Notes: generated by a model not told the origin, from the sequence alone. Counted from the stretch's first letter, positions 8,297-17,475 are shown. The stretch: DNA of 64,000 bases from Asaia sp. W19 (GCF_003994335.1 NZ_PNQZ01000001.1:13-64012); one strand, 5' to 3'. A program made the numbers and translations.

Positions 8297-8581
8297 ATGG
8301 CAGACCGGCCCCGTTTTTTCGATGATCTCGCAGGCGTTGCCGGGGGCGCATTCTCGGCCCTGACCGGTCTGCGTGAAGAGCTTCATGCCATGGTGCGCGC
8401 CCGCATCGATGAGGCCCTTTCCTCGCTCGATCTCGTACGTCGTGACGAGTTGGATGTGGCACGCGAACTCGCGACGCGCGCGCGCATGGCGCAGGAAGAT
8501 GCCGATGCCCGTCTGGCCCGTATCGAGGAGCGCCTGGCCGATCTGGAAAAGGCCGTGACCGCTCCCACAGCGCACGGCTGA
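8297..8581 (+). CDS. ubiK: UbiK family accessory factor (BMFP/YqiC-like)
   Basis: A 94-residue protein with an N-terminal RFFDDLAGVAGGAFSALTGL amphipathic segment, then a long charged coiled coil (about residues 25-85) ending ARIEERLADLEKAV. This is the signature of the BMFP domain. UbiK in E. coli binds UbiJ and lipids and supports aerobic ubiquinone synthesis; trimeric membrane-fusogenic behaviour is reported for homologues. The ATG follows an AGGAT-type site by about 7 bases. It is monocistronic or heads the ybjN-proC group; 159 bases with no recognisable gene separate it from the next frame. Confidence 0.85.
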   Translation: MADRPRFFDDLAGVAGGAFSALTGLREELHAMVRARIDEALSSLDLVRRDELDVARELATRARMAQEDADARLARIEERLADLEKAVTAPTAHG

Positions 8582-8740
8582 TCATGAGGGATGCCAGCAT
8601 CCTTGCAACGGAGGCCGGGCATCCGTAACGTGACCTGATATGACGATTCGCGGCGCCGATAACCGCGGATTTTCATATCGTTGCAGACATCCTGATACGC
8701 GTCGCCAAGCCACGCGCATCACCGGCCCAGGGAGTCCCGA

Positions 8741-9247
8741 ATGCCTGCTCTATCCTTCTCCTCCTCCTCGCATCAGGATACCAACCCGCTCGACGTCATG
8801 GAGCAGATCGTCTGCGGCCATGACTGGGCGTTCGACCGCCGGACCGATTCGGAAATGGCGGCCGAAGCACCGGGCAAATGGTGCGATTACGGACTCTATT
8901 TTTCGTGGTCGCGCGAGATTGCCGCCATGAACTTTACCTGCACCTTCGACCTGCGGGCTCCCGCCAATCGCCGCAAGGCCTTGTACGAACTGATTGCGCT
9001 TGCCAATGAACGCCTCTGGATCGGGCATTTCAGCCTCGACCTCGAGACGGGAACACCGGTCTTTCGGCATTCCGTCCTGCTGCGCGGCGCGACAAGCCTT
9101 GCCGCAGAAAGCATGGAAGACATGATCGATATCGCTATTACGGAATGCGAGCGGTTCTATCCCGCGTTCCAGTTCACCCTCTGGAGTGGCAAATCCCCCG
9201 CTGAAGCGCTGGAAGCCGCCATGCTCGATTGTGCAGGTGAAGCGTGA
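8741..9247 (+). CDS. YbjN domain-containing protein
   Basis: A 168-residue protein with the YbjN/type III secretion chaperone-like fold: a helical start (NPLDVMEQIVCGHDWAFDR), then alternating strands (DYGLYFSWSREIAAMNFTCTFDLR), a long helix (RKALYELIALANERLWIGHFSLD) and a final helix (EDMIDIAITECERFYPAF). No signal peptide is present, so it is cytosolic. The stop overlaps the GTG start of proC by 4 bases, implying coupled translation. This ybjN-proC pairing is, from general knowledge, conserved in acetic acid bacteria and relatives. YbjN proteins affect stress responses in enterobacteria, and no activity is known. Confidence 0.85.
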   Translation: MPALSFSSSSHQDTNPLDVMEQIVCGHDWAFDRRTDSEMAAEAPGKWCDYGLYFSWSREIAAMNFTCTFDLRAPANRRKALYELIALANERLWIGHFSLDLETGTPVFRHSVLLRGATSLAAESMEDMIDIAITECERFYPAFQFTLWSGKSPAEALEAAMLDCAGEA

Positions 9248-10038
9248 GCCTGCCCTCTCTTCTGCTGGTTGGCTGTGGCAAGATGGGCGGCGCCTTGTGG
9301 CAGGGATGGCTGGAGCAGGGGCTTGCCCCCTCCATCATCCTTGACCGCCGTTGCGATGCCCCTCCTGCCCCGCATCGTGTCGTGCGCACCGCCGGTGAAA
9401 TTCCGAGCGATTTCAAACCGGCTATCATCATCCTGGCCGTCAAGCCGGCGGGTATGGAAGAGGCCCTCGCGTCGCTTCGCCCCGTTCTGGACGGTGCTAT
9501 CGTGATTTCGATGCTGGCGGCCAGAACGGTCGAAAGCCTTCGTGCTGCATGCGGAGACGCCCAGAGCCGCATCGTGCGCGCCATGCCCAACACCCCGGCC
9601 GCCATTGGCAAGGGCGTCACCGGCGTTTGCAGTTCTGATCTGGATGACGCCCAGCGCGCCCTGTGCACAAGCCTGCTCTCTGCTGTGGGCGATGTCGCCT
9701 GGGTGGACAACGAGGAACAGCTTGAGGCGCTCACACCGATCTCGGGTTGCGGGCCAGCCTATGTATTCCTGCTGGCCGAGTTGCTGGAGAAAGAAGCGCT
9801 ACGCGTCGGGTTACCCCCCGAGACGGCACGGCTGATTGCGCGCGGCACCGTTTCGGGCGCGGGAGCGCTTCTTGCTGCCTCCGGTGAGGAGAGTGAAACG
9901 CTGCGCAAGAACGTGACGAGCCCCAACGGTGTTACGGCCAAGGCGCTTGAAGTCCTCATGGCGCCGCATGCGTGGCCGGCCACCATGAGTGAGGCCATCG
10001 ACAATGCCATGAAGCGGTCACGGGAAATGGCCTCCTGA
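9244..10038 (+). CDS. proC: Pyrroline-5-carboxylate reductase
   Basis: A 264-residue enzyme that reduces 1-pyrroline-5-carboxylate to proline with NAD(P)H. It starts at GTG 9244, overlapping the ybjN-like stop. The N-terminal Rossmann motif is LLVGCGKMGGALWQGW (residues 5-20), followed by IILAVKPAGMEEAL, RAMPNTPAAIGKGVTGV (about 115-130) and the C-terminal signature PISGCGPAYVFLLAELLEKEA plus NVTSPNGVTAKAL. Family length is normal (about 265-275). It is followed by a separate TetR-like gene after 87 bases. Confidence 0.95.
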   Translation: MSLPSLLLVGCGKMGGALWQGWLEQGLAPSIILDRRCDAPPAPHRVVRTAGEIPSDFKPAIIILAVKPAGMEEALASLRPVLDGAIVISMLAARTVESLRAACGDAQSRIVRAMPNTPAAIGKGVTGVCSSDLDDAQRALCTSLLSAVGDVAWVDNEEQLEALTPISGCGPAYVFLLAELLEKEALRVGLPPETARLIARGTVSGAGALLAASGEESETLRKNVTSPNGVTAKALEVLMAPHAWPATMSEAIDNAMKRSREMAS

Positions 10039-10125
10039 GTCGAAAACCCTGCCATATTCCTGTCATTCGATTGTCACGACACGCCCATAGGGTATTATCG
10101 CGCCCAGAATGACAGGAACGGTTTT

Positions 10126-10764
10126 ATGACGGATATCGATCGCGAGGAATTTGATCTGGCTTTGCTGGAGGCAGGCTTCGGCCTTGCCGCAGAAAAGGGC
10201 TGGCAGCGTTTCTCTCTGGTCGAGGCCGCTCAGCGCGCGGGCTTGCCTATCGATGAAGTTCGCGCCCGCTTTCCCTTCCGTCACAGCTTCCTGTTCCGCC
10301 TTGGCCGTCTGGCCGATGAATCGGCCTTCCGCGATGACGGGCTGAGCGGCTCGGTGCGCGAACGCGTCTTCGATCTGTTCATGCGACGCTTCGATGTGTT
10401 CCAGCAATATCGCGAGGGAATCCGGGCCGTCTTGCAGGCCCTGCCGACAGACCCGGCACTGACGCTGCTTCTGGGCGCCGCCACGCTCGACACCATGCGC
10501 TGGATGGCAGAGGTCGCGGGCGTGGAATGCAGCGGCTTTTCTGGCACGATCAGACTGAATGCCCTGGCAGGCGTATGGGGATTTGCCCTGCGCGCCTGGG
10601 AAAAGGATGAAAGCGCCGATCTCTCCCAGACCATGGCTGCGCTCGATCAGGCTCTGGACAAGGCAGAACGCTACGGCGCGCTCAAGCCCTCGTCGGGCCG
10701 CCTGATGGAAGAGGCCGAAAGCCGCACGGGCATTGCAGATCATCCGCTCGAACTCGAAACATAA
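10126..10764 (+). CDS. TetR-like / COQ9-like helix-turn-helix protein
   Basis: A 212-residue, all-helical protein. Residues 5-45 read as a TetR-type DNA-binding unit (EAGFGLAAEKGWQRFSLVEAAQRAGLPIDEVRARFP), and the remainder (FDVFQQYREGIRAVLQALP, LDTMRWMAEVAGV) resembles the ligand-binding half of TetR proteins and of COQ9, the lipid-binding ubiquinone-synthesis factor, which shares this fold. I cannot separate the two possibilities. The HTH recognition helix lacks the usual SKGTLYxHF form, which makes a COQ9-like non-DNA-binding role plausible; the nearby ubiK is suggestive only. tRNA-Gln follows by 48 bases. Confidence 0.65.
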   Translation: MTDIDREEFDLALLEAGFGLAAEKGWQRFSLVEAAQRAGLPIDEVRARFPFRHSFLFRLGRLADESAFRDDGLSGSVRERVFDLFMRRFDVFQQYREGIRAVLQALPTDPALTLLLGAATLDTMRWMAEVAGVECSGFSGTIRLNALAGVWGFALRAWEKDESADLSQTMAALDQALDKAERYGALKPSSGRLMEEAESRTGIADHPLELET

Positions 10765-10811
10765 TGGCTTTACGTCTGCCAGCTTGCAGACTAAAAAGCC
10801 CCTCAGCGCGA

Positions 10812-10886
10812 TGGGATGTAGCCAAGCGGTAAGGCAGCGGATTTTGATTCCGCCATTCGGAGGTTCGATCCCTCCCATCCCAGCCA
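10812..10886 (+). tRNA. tRNA-Gln (anticodon TTG)
   Basis: A complete cloverleaf: acceptor TGGGATG / CATCCCA, anticodon stem GCGGA / TCCGC with loop TTTTGAT (anticodon TTG at 10844-10846), T-arm with GTTCGATC, and a genome-encoded 3' CCA (10884-10886). It decodes CAA and, by wobble, CAG. Confidence 0.95.
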
Positions 10887-11002
10887 GCGCATCGTTTTCC
10901 TAAAAATCAGACGACCTCCGTTCCCCTGTACGGCCTTGTCCCGTTTGCCACGGGCTTTTACGTGGCTTGGCCTCACACTGGCCGTGAAAGGTCTAGGCTG
11001 CG

Positions 11003-11162
11003 CGTCAGAGCGTCAGAGCGTCAGAGCGTCAGAGCGTCAGAGCGTCAGAGCGTCAGAGCGTCAGAGCGTCAGAGCGTCAGAGCGTCAGAGCGTCAGAGCG
11101 TCAGAGCGTCAGAGCGTCAGAGCGTCAGAGCGTCAGAGCGTCAGAGCGTCAGAGCGTCAGAG
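11003..11162. repeat. Perfect tandem array, 20 copies of an 8-bp unit (CGTCAGAG)
   Basis: Twenty consecutive exact copies of CGTCAGAG occupy 160 bp with no variant unit. The array lies in the 518-bp stretch between tRNA-Gln and tRNA-Lys, which holds no credible gene; open frames across it simply translate the repeat (ERQSVRAS periodicity). The 8-bp unit is not a multiple of 3, so copy-number change would shift any frame. Perfect homogeneity suggests recent expansion by slippage. Apart from a TATAAT at 11213-11218 without a convincing -35, I see nothing else in the remainder of this spacer. Confidence 0.97.
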
Positions 11163-11404
11163 CGCATCGTTGAGCACTCGGCGACGGTCAAGTCTACCTC
11201 CCATGAAGGGAGTATAATCAACTGCGTTCGCGCCCTCCCATATCGGCGGAGAGAAGTACCACAGGAAACTTGCCGACCAAGCCTCCCCGTCGACGCGTCG
11301 CGCGTTCGCGACACACAGGCGGCCCCAATCAGGCGACTCGCGCAGGGAACGGCGCAAGAAGCGTAATCTCATTCGAATTTTCAGGAAGGGTACCGGCGGG
11401 GCAA

Positions 11405-11480
<76 letters not shown>

Positions 11481-11571
11481 ATAGCCCCGCTCCGGTGAGA
11501 GGGCTTCTAACAAGAGGCGGAACAGGCATCAAGAGGAAAAATGCACTATTCCGCATACGTAATCAAATCCT

Positions 11572-12453
11572 CTATTTCTCGGGCGAAAGCAGACGCATAA
11601 GCGTATCGAACTGATCGAGACTGCGATAATCCAGACGCAGCGAACCACCCTTGCCGTTGAACTCGATCTTCACCTTGAGACCCAGCCGCGTTGCCAGATC
11701 GCGCTCCAGGCGCACGAGCTCGTTGTCTCGCGGCGGCTTGGCCTCTTCCTGCTCCGTCCTGGGCGTTTGACGGGCCAGGGCTTCCGTCTGACGCACGTTC
11801 AGACCACGGGCGATCACGATATCCGCCGCCGCGCAGGGGTCAGGATGGGCCAGAAGAGCGCGTGCATGACCGGCACTCAGCAGCCCGTCGCGCACTTTCT
11901 GGCGCACGGCCTCCGGCAGGTTCAACAGACGCAGGATATTGCCGATATGCGGGCGCGACTTGCCCACTGCCCCGGCAAGCTCTTCCTGCGTCAGAGCATA
12001 ATCGGTCAGAAGCCGCTGAAGTCCCTCTGCTTCTTCGATCGCGTTCAGATCGGCGCGCTGCAAATTCTCGACAAGGGCGGCGGCCATGGCATCGGCGTCA
12101 TCAAGCATCCGCACATGCACAGGGACTTCATGCAGCCCCGCGCGTTGCGAGGCGCGCCAGCGCCGCTCGCCTGCGATAATCTGATAGCGCCCCTTCTGCT
12201 CCGGATCCGGACGCACAAGGATAGGCTGCAACACCCCCCGACTGCGGATCGAATCCGCAAGTTCGTTCAGCCGCCCCTCATCCATATCGACACGGGGCTG
12301 GAACGGTCCAGGCGCCAGAAGATCGACCCCGAGCAGGGACGGATTAGGGGCAGCTTCGTGAGACGGGCCGGGGGTACGCGGCAGTTCAATGGCCTGATCC
12401 CCCAGAAGGGCGGCGAGACCACGGCCCAGGCGAGGCGCCGGTTTCTTGCTCAT
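11572..12453 (-). CDS. parB: Chromosome-partitioning protein ParB
   Basis: A 293-residue ParB/Spo0J protein. It begins SKKPAPRLGRGLAALLGD, has the CTPase/ParB box IIAGERRWRASQRAGLHEVPV (about residues 92-112), VENLQRADLNAIEEAEGL, and a helix-turn-helix (LTQEELAGAVGKSRPHIGNILRLL, about 155-178). ParB loads at parS sites, spreads as a CTP-dependent clamp and engages ParA to segregate the origin region. Its ATG overlaps the parA stop by 4 bases. Matching parS-type sequences are found at 13810, 16094 and 23739. Confidence 0.95.
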   Translation of the reverse strand: MSKKPAPRLGRGLAALLGDQAIELPRTPGPSHEAAPNPSLLGVDLLAPGPFQPRVDMDEGRLNELADSIRSRGVLQPILVRPDPEQKGRYQIIAGERRWRASQRAGLHEVPVHVRMLDDADAMAAALVENLQRADLNAIEEAEGLQRLLTDYALTQEELAGAVGKSRPHIGNILRLLNLPEAVRQKVRDGLLSAGHARALLAHPDPCAAADIVIARGLNVRQTEALARQTPRTEQEEAKPPRDNELVRLERDLATRLGLKVKIEFNGKGGSLRLDYRSLDQFDTLMRLLSPEK

Positions 12454-13262
12454 GATGAGATCCCTTCCTGATGGGCAATGCCCAGGCGGGCTGCCACTTC
12501 CTGCGCGAGAGCCAGATAGGCCTGCGCCCCGCTGCTGCGACGGTCATACTCGAGAACCGAGTACCCATGGCTCTGCGCCTCGGAAATCTTGATATTGCGT
12601 GGGATCAGCGTTTCGAGCACCTGCTCGCCAAAGAAATTGCGCGCATCTGCCGCAACCAGCTCGGACAGATTGTTGCGTCGGTCATACATGGTCAGGATAA
12701 TCCCCGCGACATGCAGATCCGCATTGAAGGCGCGACGCACGCGATCGACCGTACGGACAATCTGGCTGATCCCCTCGAGCGCGAAGAACTCGCATTGCAG
12801 CGGGATCAATACCGCATCTGAAGCAACCAGCGCGTTCAGCGTCAGCAGACCAAGGCTGGGCGGGCAATCGATCAGGATAACGTCATACCGATCCGAGAGC
12901 GCCTCGAGCGTGTCACGGATACGGAATTCGCGCCGGTCGCTGCCAATCAGTTCGAGTTCCGCCCCGGCCAGATCGGTATTCGCCACGATGATGTCGAGAT
13001 TCGCCGTCCCGGTCGGGCGCGGCAGTTTCTCTGGCGGGGCCTCCTGCATCAGGGCGGCATAGCTACCGATCTGACGAGCATTGTAATCGACCCCCAGACC
13101 GGTCGACGCATTCCCCTGCGGGTCGATATCGACCAGCAGGACGCGCTGCGAACTGGCAAGCGCTGCGGCCAGATTGATCGCTGTTGTGGTCTTGCCCACA
13201 CCCCCCTTCTGGTTGGTGACGGCGAGGATACGGGCCTTCTTGCCCGTGTCGTTATTCGACAC
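12450..13262 (-). CDS. parA: Chromosome-partitioning ATPase ParA
   Basis: A 270-residue ParA/Soj ATPase with a deviant Walker A motif NQKGGVGKTTTAINLA (about residues 16-31), Walker A' VLLVDIDPQGNASTGLG, and Walker B DVILIDCPPSLGLLTLNAL. There is no N-terminal DNA-binding extension, so it is the chromosomal type. It forms ATP-dependent gradients on the nucleoid that move ParB-parS complexes. Its start overlaps the rsmG stop by 11 bases and its stop overlaps parB by 4 bases, placing it in the mnmE-mnmG-rsmG-parA-parB operon. Confidence 0.96.
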   Translation of the reverse strand: MSNNDTGKKARILAVTNQKGGVGKTTTAINLAAALASSQRVLLVDIDPQGNASTGLGVDYNARQIGSYAALMQEAPPEKLPRPTGTANLDIIVANTDLAGAELELIGSDRREFRIRDTLEALSDRYDVILIDCPPSLGLLTLNALVASDAVLIPLQCEFFALEGISQIVRTVDRVRRAFNADLHVAGIILTMYDRRNNLSELVAADARNFFGEQVLETLIPRNIKISEAQSHGYSVLEYDRRSSGAQAYLALAQEVAARLGIAHQEGISS

Positions 13263-13833
13263 GTTTGATATCGCTTATCTCGATGATGGCGCCCCCTGAG
13301 GCGGCGCGATTGTCCAGAATTCTGTGCTGCATGTGCCAGCACCGCTCGGCTTCGGTCAACTCGTCGGGCAGATTTTTTCCCTTGAGAAACAGGGCTTTTC
13401 CCTCCGGAAGCAGAAAGGGCGTGCTCCATTCCAGCAATTGTGAAAGCGAGGCCAGAGCACGCGCGGTCACGTAGGCGGCTGGCGGCACCTCGGCCTGCTC
13501 GATGCGTTTGGGCACCACCTGCGCCCTCACGCCACAGGCGCGTGCTGCCTCGCGCAGAAAAGCACATTTGCGCTGATCGGATTCGACCATCACCATCTCG
13601 GCATCGCAGGCGATACCAATCATGAGCGCCGGGAATCCGCCGCCCGACCCGAGATCGATCACCCTCGCTCCCTGAGCGATAAAAGGAACGAGGCGCAGAG
13701 AATCCTCGATATGCCGCTCCCAGAGATGGGGCATGTCACGGGGGCTGACTAGATTAATGCGGGCGTTCCATTTTTCCAGAAGCGCTGCAAAAACCTCCAG
13801 CCGTTCTCTTGTTTCACGTGAAACCGCACTCAT
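13252..13833 (-). CDS. rsmG: 16S rRNA (guanine-N7) methyltransferase RsmG
   Basis: A 193-residue SAM-dependent methyltransferase that modifies G527 (E. coli numbering) of 16S rRNA. It has the family opening [26 protein letters not shown], a SAM-binding [18 protein letters not shown] (about residues 60-77) and [20 protein letters not shown] (about 133-152). The codons for VSRET at the N-terminus contain a parS-like sequence. It is coupled to mnmG (4-base overlap) and parA (11-base overlap). Loss of RsmG confers low-level streptomycin resistance in other bacteria. Confidence 0.95.
   Translation of the reverse strand: MSAVSRETRERLEVFAALLEKWNARINLVSPRDMPHLWERHIEDSLRLVPFIAQGARVIDLGSGGGFPALMIGIACDAEMVMVESDQRKCAFLREAARACGVRAQVVPKRIEQAEVPPAAYVTARALASLSQLLEWSTPFLLPEGKALFLKGKNLPDELTEAERCWHMQHRILDNRAASGGAIIEISDIKRVE
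13810..13825. other. parS-like site (15/16) inside the rsmG start
   Basis: The plus-strand 16-mer TGTTTCACGTGAAACC differs from the parS consensus TGTTTCACGTGAAACA only at the last base. It overlaps codons 3-8 of rsmG and lies about 550 bp upstream of parA. A ParB-binding role is inferred from the match. Confidence 0.8.
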
Positions 13834-15686
13834 GCCGCAGCCCTCACATGCGCCAGCAAGGCAATCATGGCGGCAGGCGTCACACCCGGGACGCGCTGAG
13901 CTGCTGCGAAATTCTCAGGCCTTGCGAGAGACAGGCGTTCTTTCATCTCGCTGCTCAGCCCCCCAATCCGCGCGTAGTCAAGGTCGGCAGGAAGGGCAAT
14001 CTGCGCCTCATTGGCCAACTGCCTGATCTCGCGCTCCTGACGCTGAAGATAACCGCCATAGCGCGCCTCTGTCTCGACATGGCGACGAATACGCAATGGC
14101 AGCGCGCCAAACCAAGGTGCCAGTCTAAACGCCGCTGACTCATCGGCCTGACCAGCCAGCACATCCAGAAGCGAGCGACGTCGCCCGTCCTGCGATACCG
14201 TGATACCCTGCGCCGCCAGATCCTGAGGTGCGTGAAGTGCCTCGCGTGCCTGATCCATGGCGCGCTCGATCGCCGCCTGATCCTGATCGAGTTTTGCCGC
14301 ACGCTCGGCGCCAACGCAGCCCATCGCCACACCAATCCCCGTGAGACGCAAATCGGCATTATCGGCCCGCAGGCTTAGGCGATACTCGGCGCGCGAGGTA
14401 AACATGCGGTAAGGCTCGGAAACACCCTGCAAGGTCAGGTCATCCAGCATCACGCCGAGATAGGCCTGATCGCGCCCAAGCACGAGCGGCGCGCTCCCCG
14501 CTGTAAAACGCGCGGCATTCAACCCTGCCAGCAAGCCTTGGGCGCCTGCCTCCTCATAACCGGTGGTACCGTTGATCTGACCGGCCAGATACAACCCGGC
14601 CAGCGCATTCAGCGCCAGGCTCGGCGACAGTTCACGTGGATCGACATAGTCATATTCGACCGCATAACCCGGCGTCACGATCCGCGCTTTCTCGAGCCCC
14701 GGAATCGAGGCGATCATCATCGCCTGGATGTCGGCAGGAAGGCTCGTCGAGATGCCGTTCGGATAGACCAGATCACCGCCGGGATTACCCAGCAGACCCT
14801 CGGGCTCGAGGAAGATCTGATGCCCTTCCTTCTCGCCGAAACGCACGATCTTGTCCTCGATCGACGGGCAATAGCGCGGTCCTTTCCCGGCAATCGCGCC
14901 GCCATAAAGCGCAGAGAGCGCCAGATTGTCGCGGATGATCCGATGCGTCTCTGGCGTCGTGCTCGTGATGCGGCACGAGATCTGCTCGGTGGTGATGCGC
15001 TGCGTGAGGCGACTGAACGGCTCGGGCAGCGCATCACCCTTGTCCTCTGCCAGCGACTCCCAGTCTATGCTCTCACGCGCCAATCGGGCTGGTGTCCCCG
15101 TCTTGAGACGCCCCATACGCAGCCCGAGCGCTTCCAGACGCGCACCCAGAAGCGCTGCCGGTCGCTCACCGATACGCCCGGCCTGTTCCTGTCTGTGCCC
15201 GATATGGATCACGCCCCGCAGGAACGTCCCGCTGGTGACGACCACGGCCCCACAATGAATGACACGCCCATCGGCACACACCACGCCAGTGACGCGCTTG
15301 TCTTCAACCACGAGATCGGCCACCTCACCCGCCTCGATGGCAAGGTTCGGCGTTTCGGCCAGAAGCGCCTGAATGGCATTGCGGTAAAGATATCGATCTG
15401 CCTGGGCCCGAGGCCCATGGACCGCCGGACCTTTCGAGCGATTCAAGAGCTTGAAGTGAATCCCGGCACGATCGGCGGCGCGCCCCATCAGTCCATCGAG
15501 CGCGTCGATTTCACGCACCAGATGTCCCTTGCCTATGCCTCCGATGGCCGGGTTGCACGACATGGCCCCGATCATTTCCGGCTTCTGGGTCAGCAGGAGT
15601 GTCCGCGCGCCAAAACGTGCCGAGGCAGCTGCCGCCTCGCTTCCCGCATGCCCCCCACCGATGACGACAACATCAAACTCGCTCAC
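13830..15686 (-). CDS. mnmG: tRNA uridine-5-carboxymethylaminomethyl modification enzyme MnmG
   Basis: A 618-residue FAD protein with the dinucleotide motif [14 protein letters not shown] near the N-terminus, [24 protein letters not shown] (about residues 45-68), FMTSRAEYR-type segment ([21 protein letters not shown]) and the GidA C-terminal domain. With MnmE it adds carboxymethylaminomethyl groups to wobble uridine 34 of several tRNAs. The preferred start is GTG 15686, preceded by GAGG; a TTG at 15704 would add six residues and overlap mnmE. The stop overlaps rsmG by 4 bases. Family length is about 620. Confidence 0.95.
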   Translation of the reverse strand: MSEFDVVVIGGGHAGSEAAAASARFGARTLLLTQKPEMIGAMSCNPAIGGIGKGHLVREIDALDGLMGRAADRAGIHFKLLNRSKGPAVHGPRAQADRYLYRNAIQALLAETPNLAIEAGEVADLVVEDKRVTGVVCADGRVIHCGAVVVTSGTFLRGVIHIGHRQEQAGRIGERPAALLGARLEALGLRMGRLKTGTPARLARESIDWESLAEDKGDALPEPFSRLTQRITTEQISCRITSTTPETHRIIRDNLALSALYGGAIAGKGPRYCPSIEDKIVRFGEKEGHQIFLEPEGLLGNPGGDLVYPNGISTSLPADIQAMMIASIPGLEKARIVTPGYAVEYDYVDPRELSPSLALNALAGLYLAGQINGTTGYEEAGAQGLLAGLNAARFTAGSAPLVLGRDQAYLGVMLDDLTLQGVSEPYRMFTSRAEYRLSLRADNADLRLTGIGVAMGCVGAERAAKLDQDQAAIERAMDQAREALHAPQDLAAQGITVSQDGRRRSLLDVLAGQADESAAFRLAPWFGALPLRIRRHVETEARYGGYLQRQEREIRQLANEAQIALPADLDYARIGGLSSEMKERLSLARPENFAAAQRVPGVTPAAMIALLAHVRAAA

Positions 15687-15693
15687 ACGCGCC

Positions 15694-16998
15694 TCATTTT
15701 CCAATACAGAATTGTCCGAATATCACATCCAGCAAGGACTCGACATCAACTTGTCCCGTCAGGCGGCCCAGCGCCCGCATGGCCAGACGCAGCGCTTCTC
15801 CCCGTACTTCCGGCCAGGATGCCTGACGCGCCTGGTCGAGATGAAACAGGGCCTCCTCGATACCTGCGCGATGGCGCGCGCGCGTAAGCGGCGCCCCCAC
15901 GCCGGAGACGAGGGTCTTGATGCGCGCAGCCAGGGCCGCCTCGAAGGCGGGCATCCCCTCGCCCGTCTTAACGCTGAGCCCCAGCGTACCCTCCGGCGCC
16001 GGGCTCACATCGGTCTTGTTGCCGATCAATAAAGCGTCCGCTCTGAGAGGGGCTTCGCCCTCTCCCGCCATGACATGCACGACGAGGTCGGCATGTTCCA
16101 CGTGAAACATCGCACGCTTGATGCCTTCGGCCTCGATCTCATCCTCAGTCTCCCGCAGCCCCGCCGTATCGACCAGACGCAGGCGCACCCCGTGAAACAG
16201 CCAGTCGATGGCGATTACGTCACGCGTGGTCCCGGCGCGATGCGTGACGATCGCCGCGTCATACCCCGCGAGATGGTTCAGCAGGCTCGACTTGCCCACA
16301 TTGGGCGCGCCCGCAATCACCACCGTCAGGCCTCGACGCACAATCTCACCCCGCTTGTCAGACAGATGTGCCTGCAAGGCATCGCGCAATGCATCGAGCC
16401 GACGCGTCAGGGCTTGCTCGACCTCTTCCGGCAGATCTTCATCCGGAAAATCGATCAGCGCTTCCTGATGGGCGAGCAAGGTCTTGAGCGTTTCACTCCA
16501 TCCCTCATAAACGCGGCTCAACGCGCCATCCGCCTGCGCCAGCGCCTGTTGACGCTGGCTGTCACTCTCGGCCTCTACCAGATCGGCAATCGCCTCAGCC
16601 TGAAGCAGGTCGAGCCTCCCGGCCTGAACCGCTCGCCGCGTGAACTCACCTGCCTCGGCCGGTCGCGCCCCCAGCGCGGTCAGCGCCAGCGCCACACGAT
16701 CGATCACGGCCGGACCCGCATGAAGATGCAACTCGAACCCATCCTCCCCGGTATAGGAGCGCGGTCCAGGCAGCCAAAGCACCATTGCATCGTCCAGATG
16801 CTCACCCTCGTGATGCAGGGCGCGAAGCCCCGCATGACGCGGTTGTGGCACCCGTCCACCGCACAGGGCTGCAAGCACCTCTTGAGCGCCGGGGCCACTT
16901 GCGCGCATGATGGCGATCGCCGCCCGCCCGGCACCCGTCGCCAGAGCGAAGATTACCTCACCCTTGCGTCCCGCCCGGCTTTCCGTCGCGTCAACCAT
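15694..16998 (-). CDS. mnmE: tRNA modification GTPase MnmE
   Basis: A 434-residue protein: N-terminal formyl-THF-binding domain (to about residue 115), helical domain, and an inserted G domain with [14 protein letters not shown] (G1, about 228), a K-loop threonine region [22 protein letters not shown] (G3), NKTD (G4). It ends in the conserved FCIGK with the catalytic Cys. It is the partner of MnmG. AGAAGGA lies 6 bases before ATG 16998. The divergent ogt starts only 13 bases away, so the operon promoter must lie within ogt coding sequence. A parS-like site sits inside the gene. Confidence 0.95.
   Translation of the reverse strand: MVDATESRAGRKGEVIFALATGAGRAAIAIMRASGPGAQEVLAALCGGRVPQPRHAGLRALHHEGEHLDDAMVLWLPGPRSYTGEDGFELHLHAGPAVIDRVALALTALGARPAEAGEFTRRAVQAGRLDLLQAEAIADLVEAESDSQRQQALAQADGALSRVYEGWSETLKTLLAHQEALIDFPDEDLPEEVEQALTRRLDALRDALQAHLSDKRGEIVRRGLTVVIAGAPNVGKSSLLNHLAGYDAAIVTHRAGTTRDVIAIDWLFHGVRLRLVDTAGLRETEDEIEAEGIKRAMFHVEHADLVVHVMAGEGEAPLRADALLIGNKTDVSPAPEGTLGLSVKTGEGMPAFEAALAARIKTLVSGVGAPLTRARHRAGIEEALFHLDQARQASWPEVRGEALRLAMRALGRLTGQVDVESLLDVIFGQFCIGK
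16094..16109. other. parS-like site (15/16) inside mnmE
   Basis: The 16-mer TGTTCCACGTGAAACA matches the parS consensus except at position 5. It encodes part of an MFHVEH stretch in the MnmE G domain. It lies about 2.3 kb from the rsmG site. ParB binding is inferred. Confidence 0.7.
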
Positions 16999-17011
16999 GT
17001 GAATTCCTTCT

Positions 17012-17461
17012 ATGCCCCAGCTCTCTTTTCATTCTCCCCTCGGCCCCCTGACCCTTAGTGAAGACGAGGGCGCTATTGTTGCCCTCGACTGGGGATGGGG
17101 CCGCGATCAGGAAAAGACGCCCCTTCTTACTCGCGCCCACACGATGCTGGAACGCTATTTCGACGGCGAAGCGGAAAGTTTCGATCTGCCCCTCGCCCCT
17201 TGGGGCACCCCCTATCGCAAGACCGTCTGGGCCGCCCTGCGCGATGTGCCCTACGGCCAGACAATCAGCTATGCCGACCTCGCTGCCAAGGCCGGAGGCT
17301 CGGCCCGCTCCATTGGGGGCGCCATGGCCCACAACCCCATCCCCATCCTGATCCCCTGCCACCGCGTTCTCGGCAAGACCCATCTGGGCGGCTATTCAGG
17401 CGAAGGCGGCCTGGACGACAAGCGCTATCTCCTGAAACTGGAAGGCGTCACGCTCTCATAA
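17012..17461 (+). CDS. ogt: Methylated-DNA-[protein]-cysteine S-methyltransferase
   Basis: A 149-residue suicide repair protein that takes the alkyl group from O6-alkylguanine onto its active cysteine. The motif IPCHRVLG has acceptor Cys116; [15 protein letters not shown] is the DNA-binding helix-turn-helix and [16 protein letters not shown] the C-terminal wing. It is close to the family length (about 150-180) and lacks an Ada regulatory domain, so Ogt-type. It is divergent from mnmE with only 13 bases between start codons and has no clear Shine-Dalgarno. A hairpin-rich repeat element follows. Confidence 0.92.
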   Translation: MPQLSFHSPLGPLTLSEDEGAIVALDWGWGRDQEKTPLLTRAHTMLERYFDGEAESFDLPLAPWGTPYRKTVWAALRDVPYGQTISYADLAAKAGGSARSIGGAMAHNPIPILIPCHRVLGKTHLGGYSGEGGLDDKRYLLKLEGVTLS

Positions 17462-17475
17462 ACCGGAGAGGTTCT

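Noticed and set aside
11003-11162. Tandem array considered as a CRISPR
   Set aside because: Units are 8 bp with no spacers, so it cannot be a CRISPR array.
11213-11218. TATAAT as a promoter -10 in the tRNA spacer
   Set aside because: There is no acceptable -35 at 16-18 bases and no gene starts downstream on that strand.
10936-11366. Repeat-peptide frames (ERQSVRAS periodicity) across the 8-bp array
   Set aside because: The peptide merely mirrors the DNA repeat; there is no ribosome site and several frames are equally open.
14538-15887. Long plus-strand open frame (449 codons) opposite mnmG
   Set aside because: It is a codon-bias shadow of mnmG; there is no recognisable domain and mnmG is certain.
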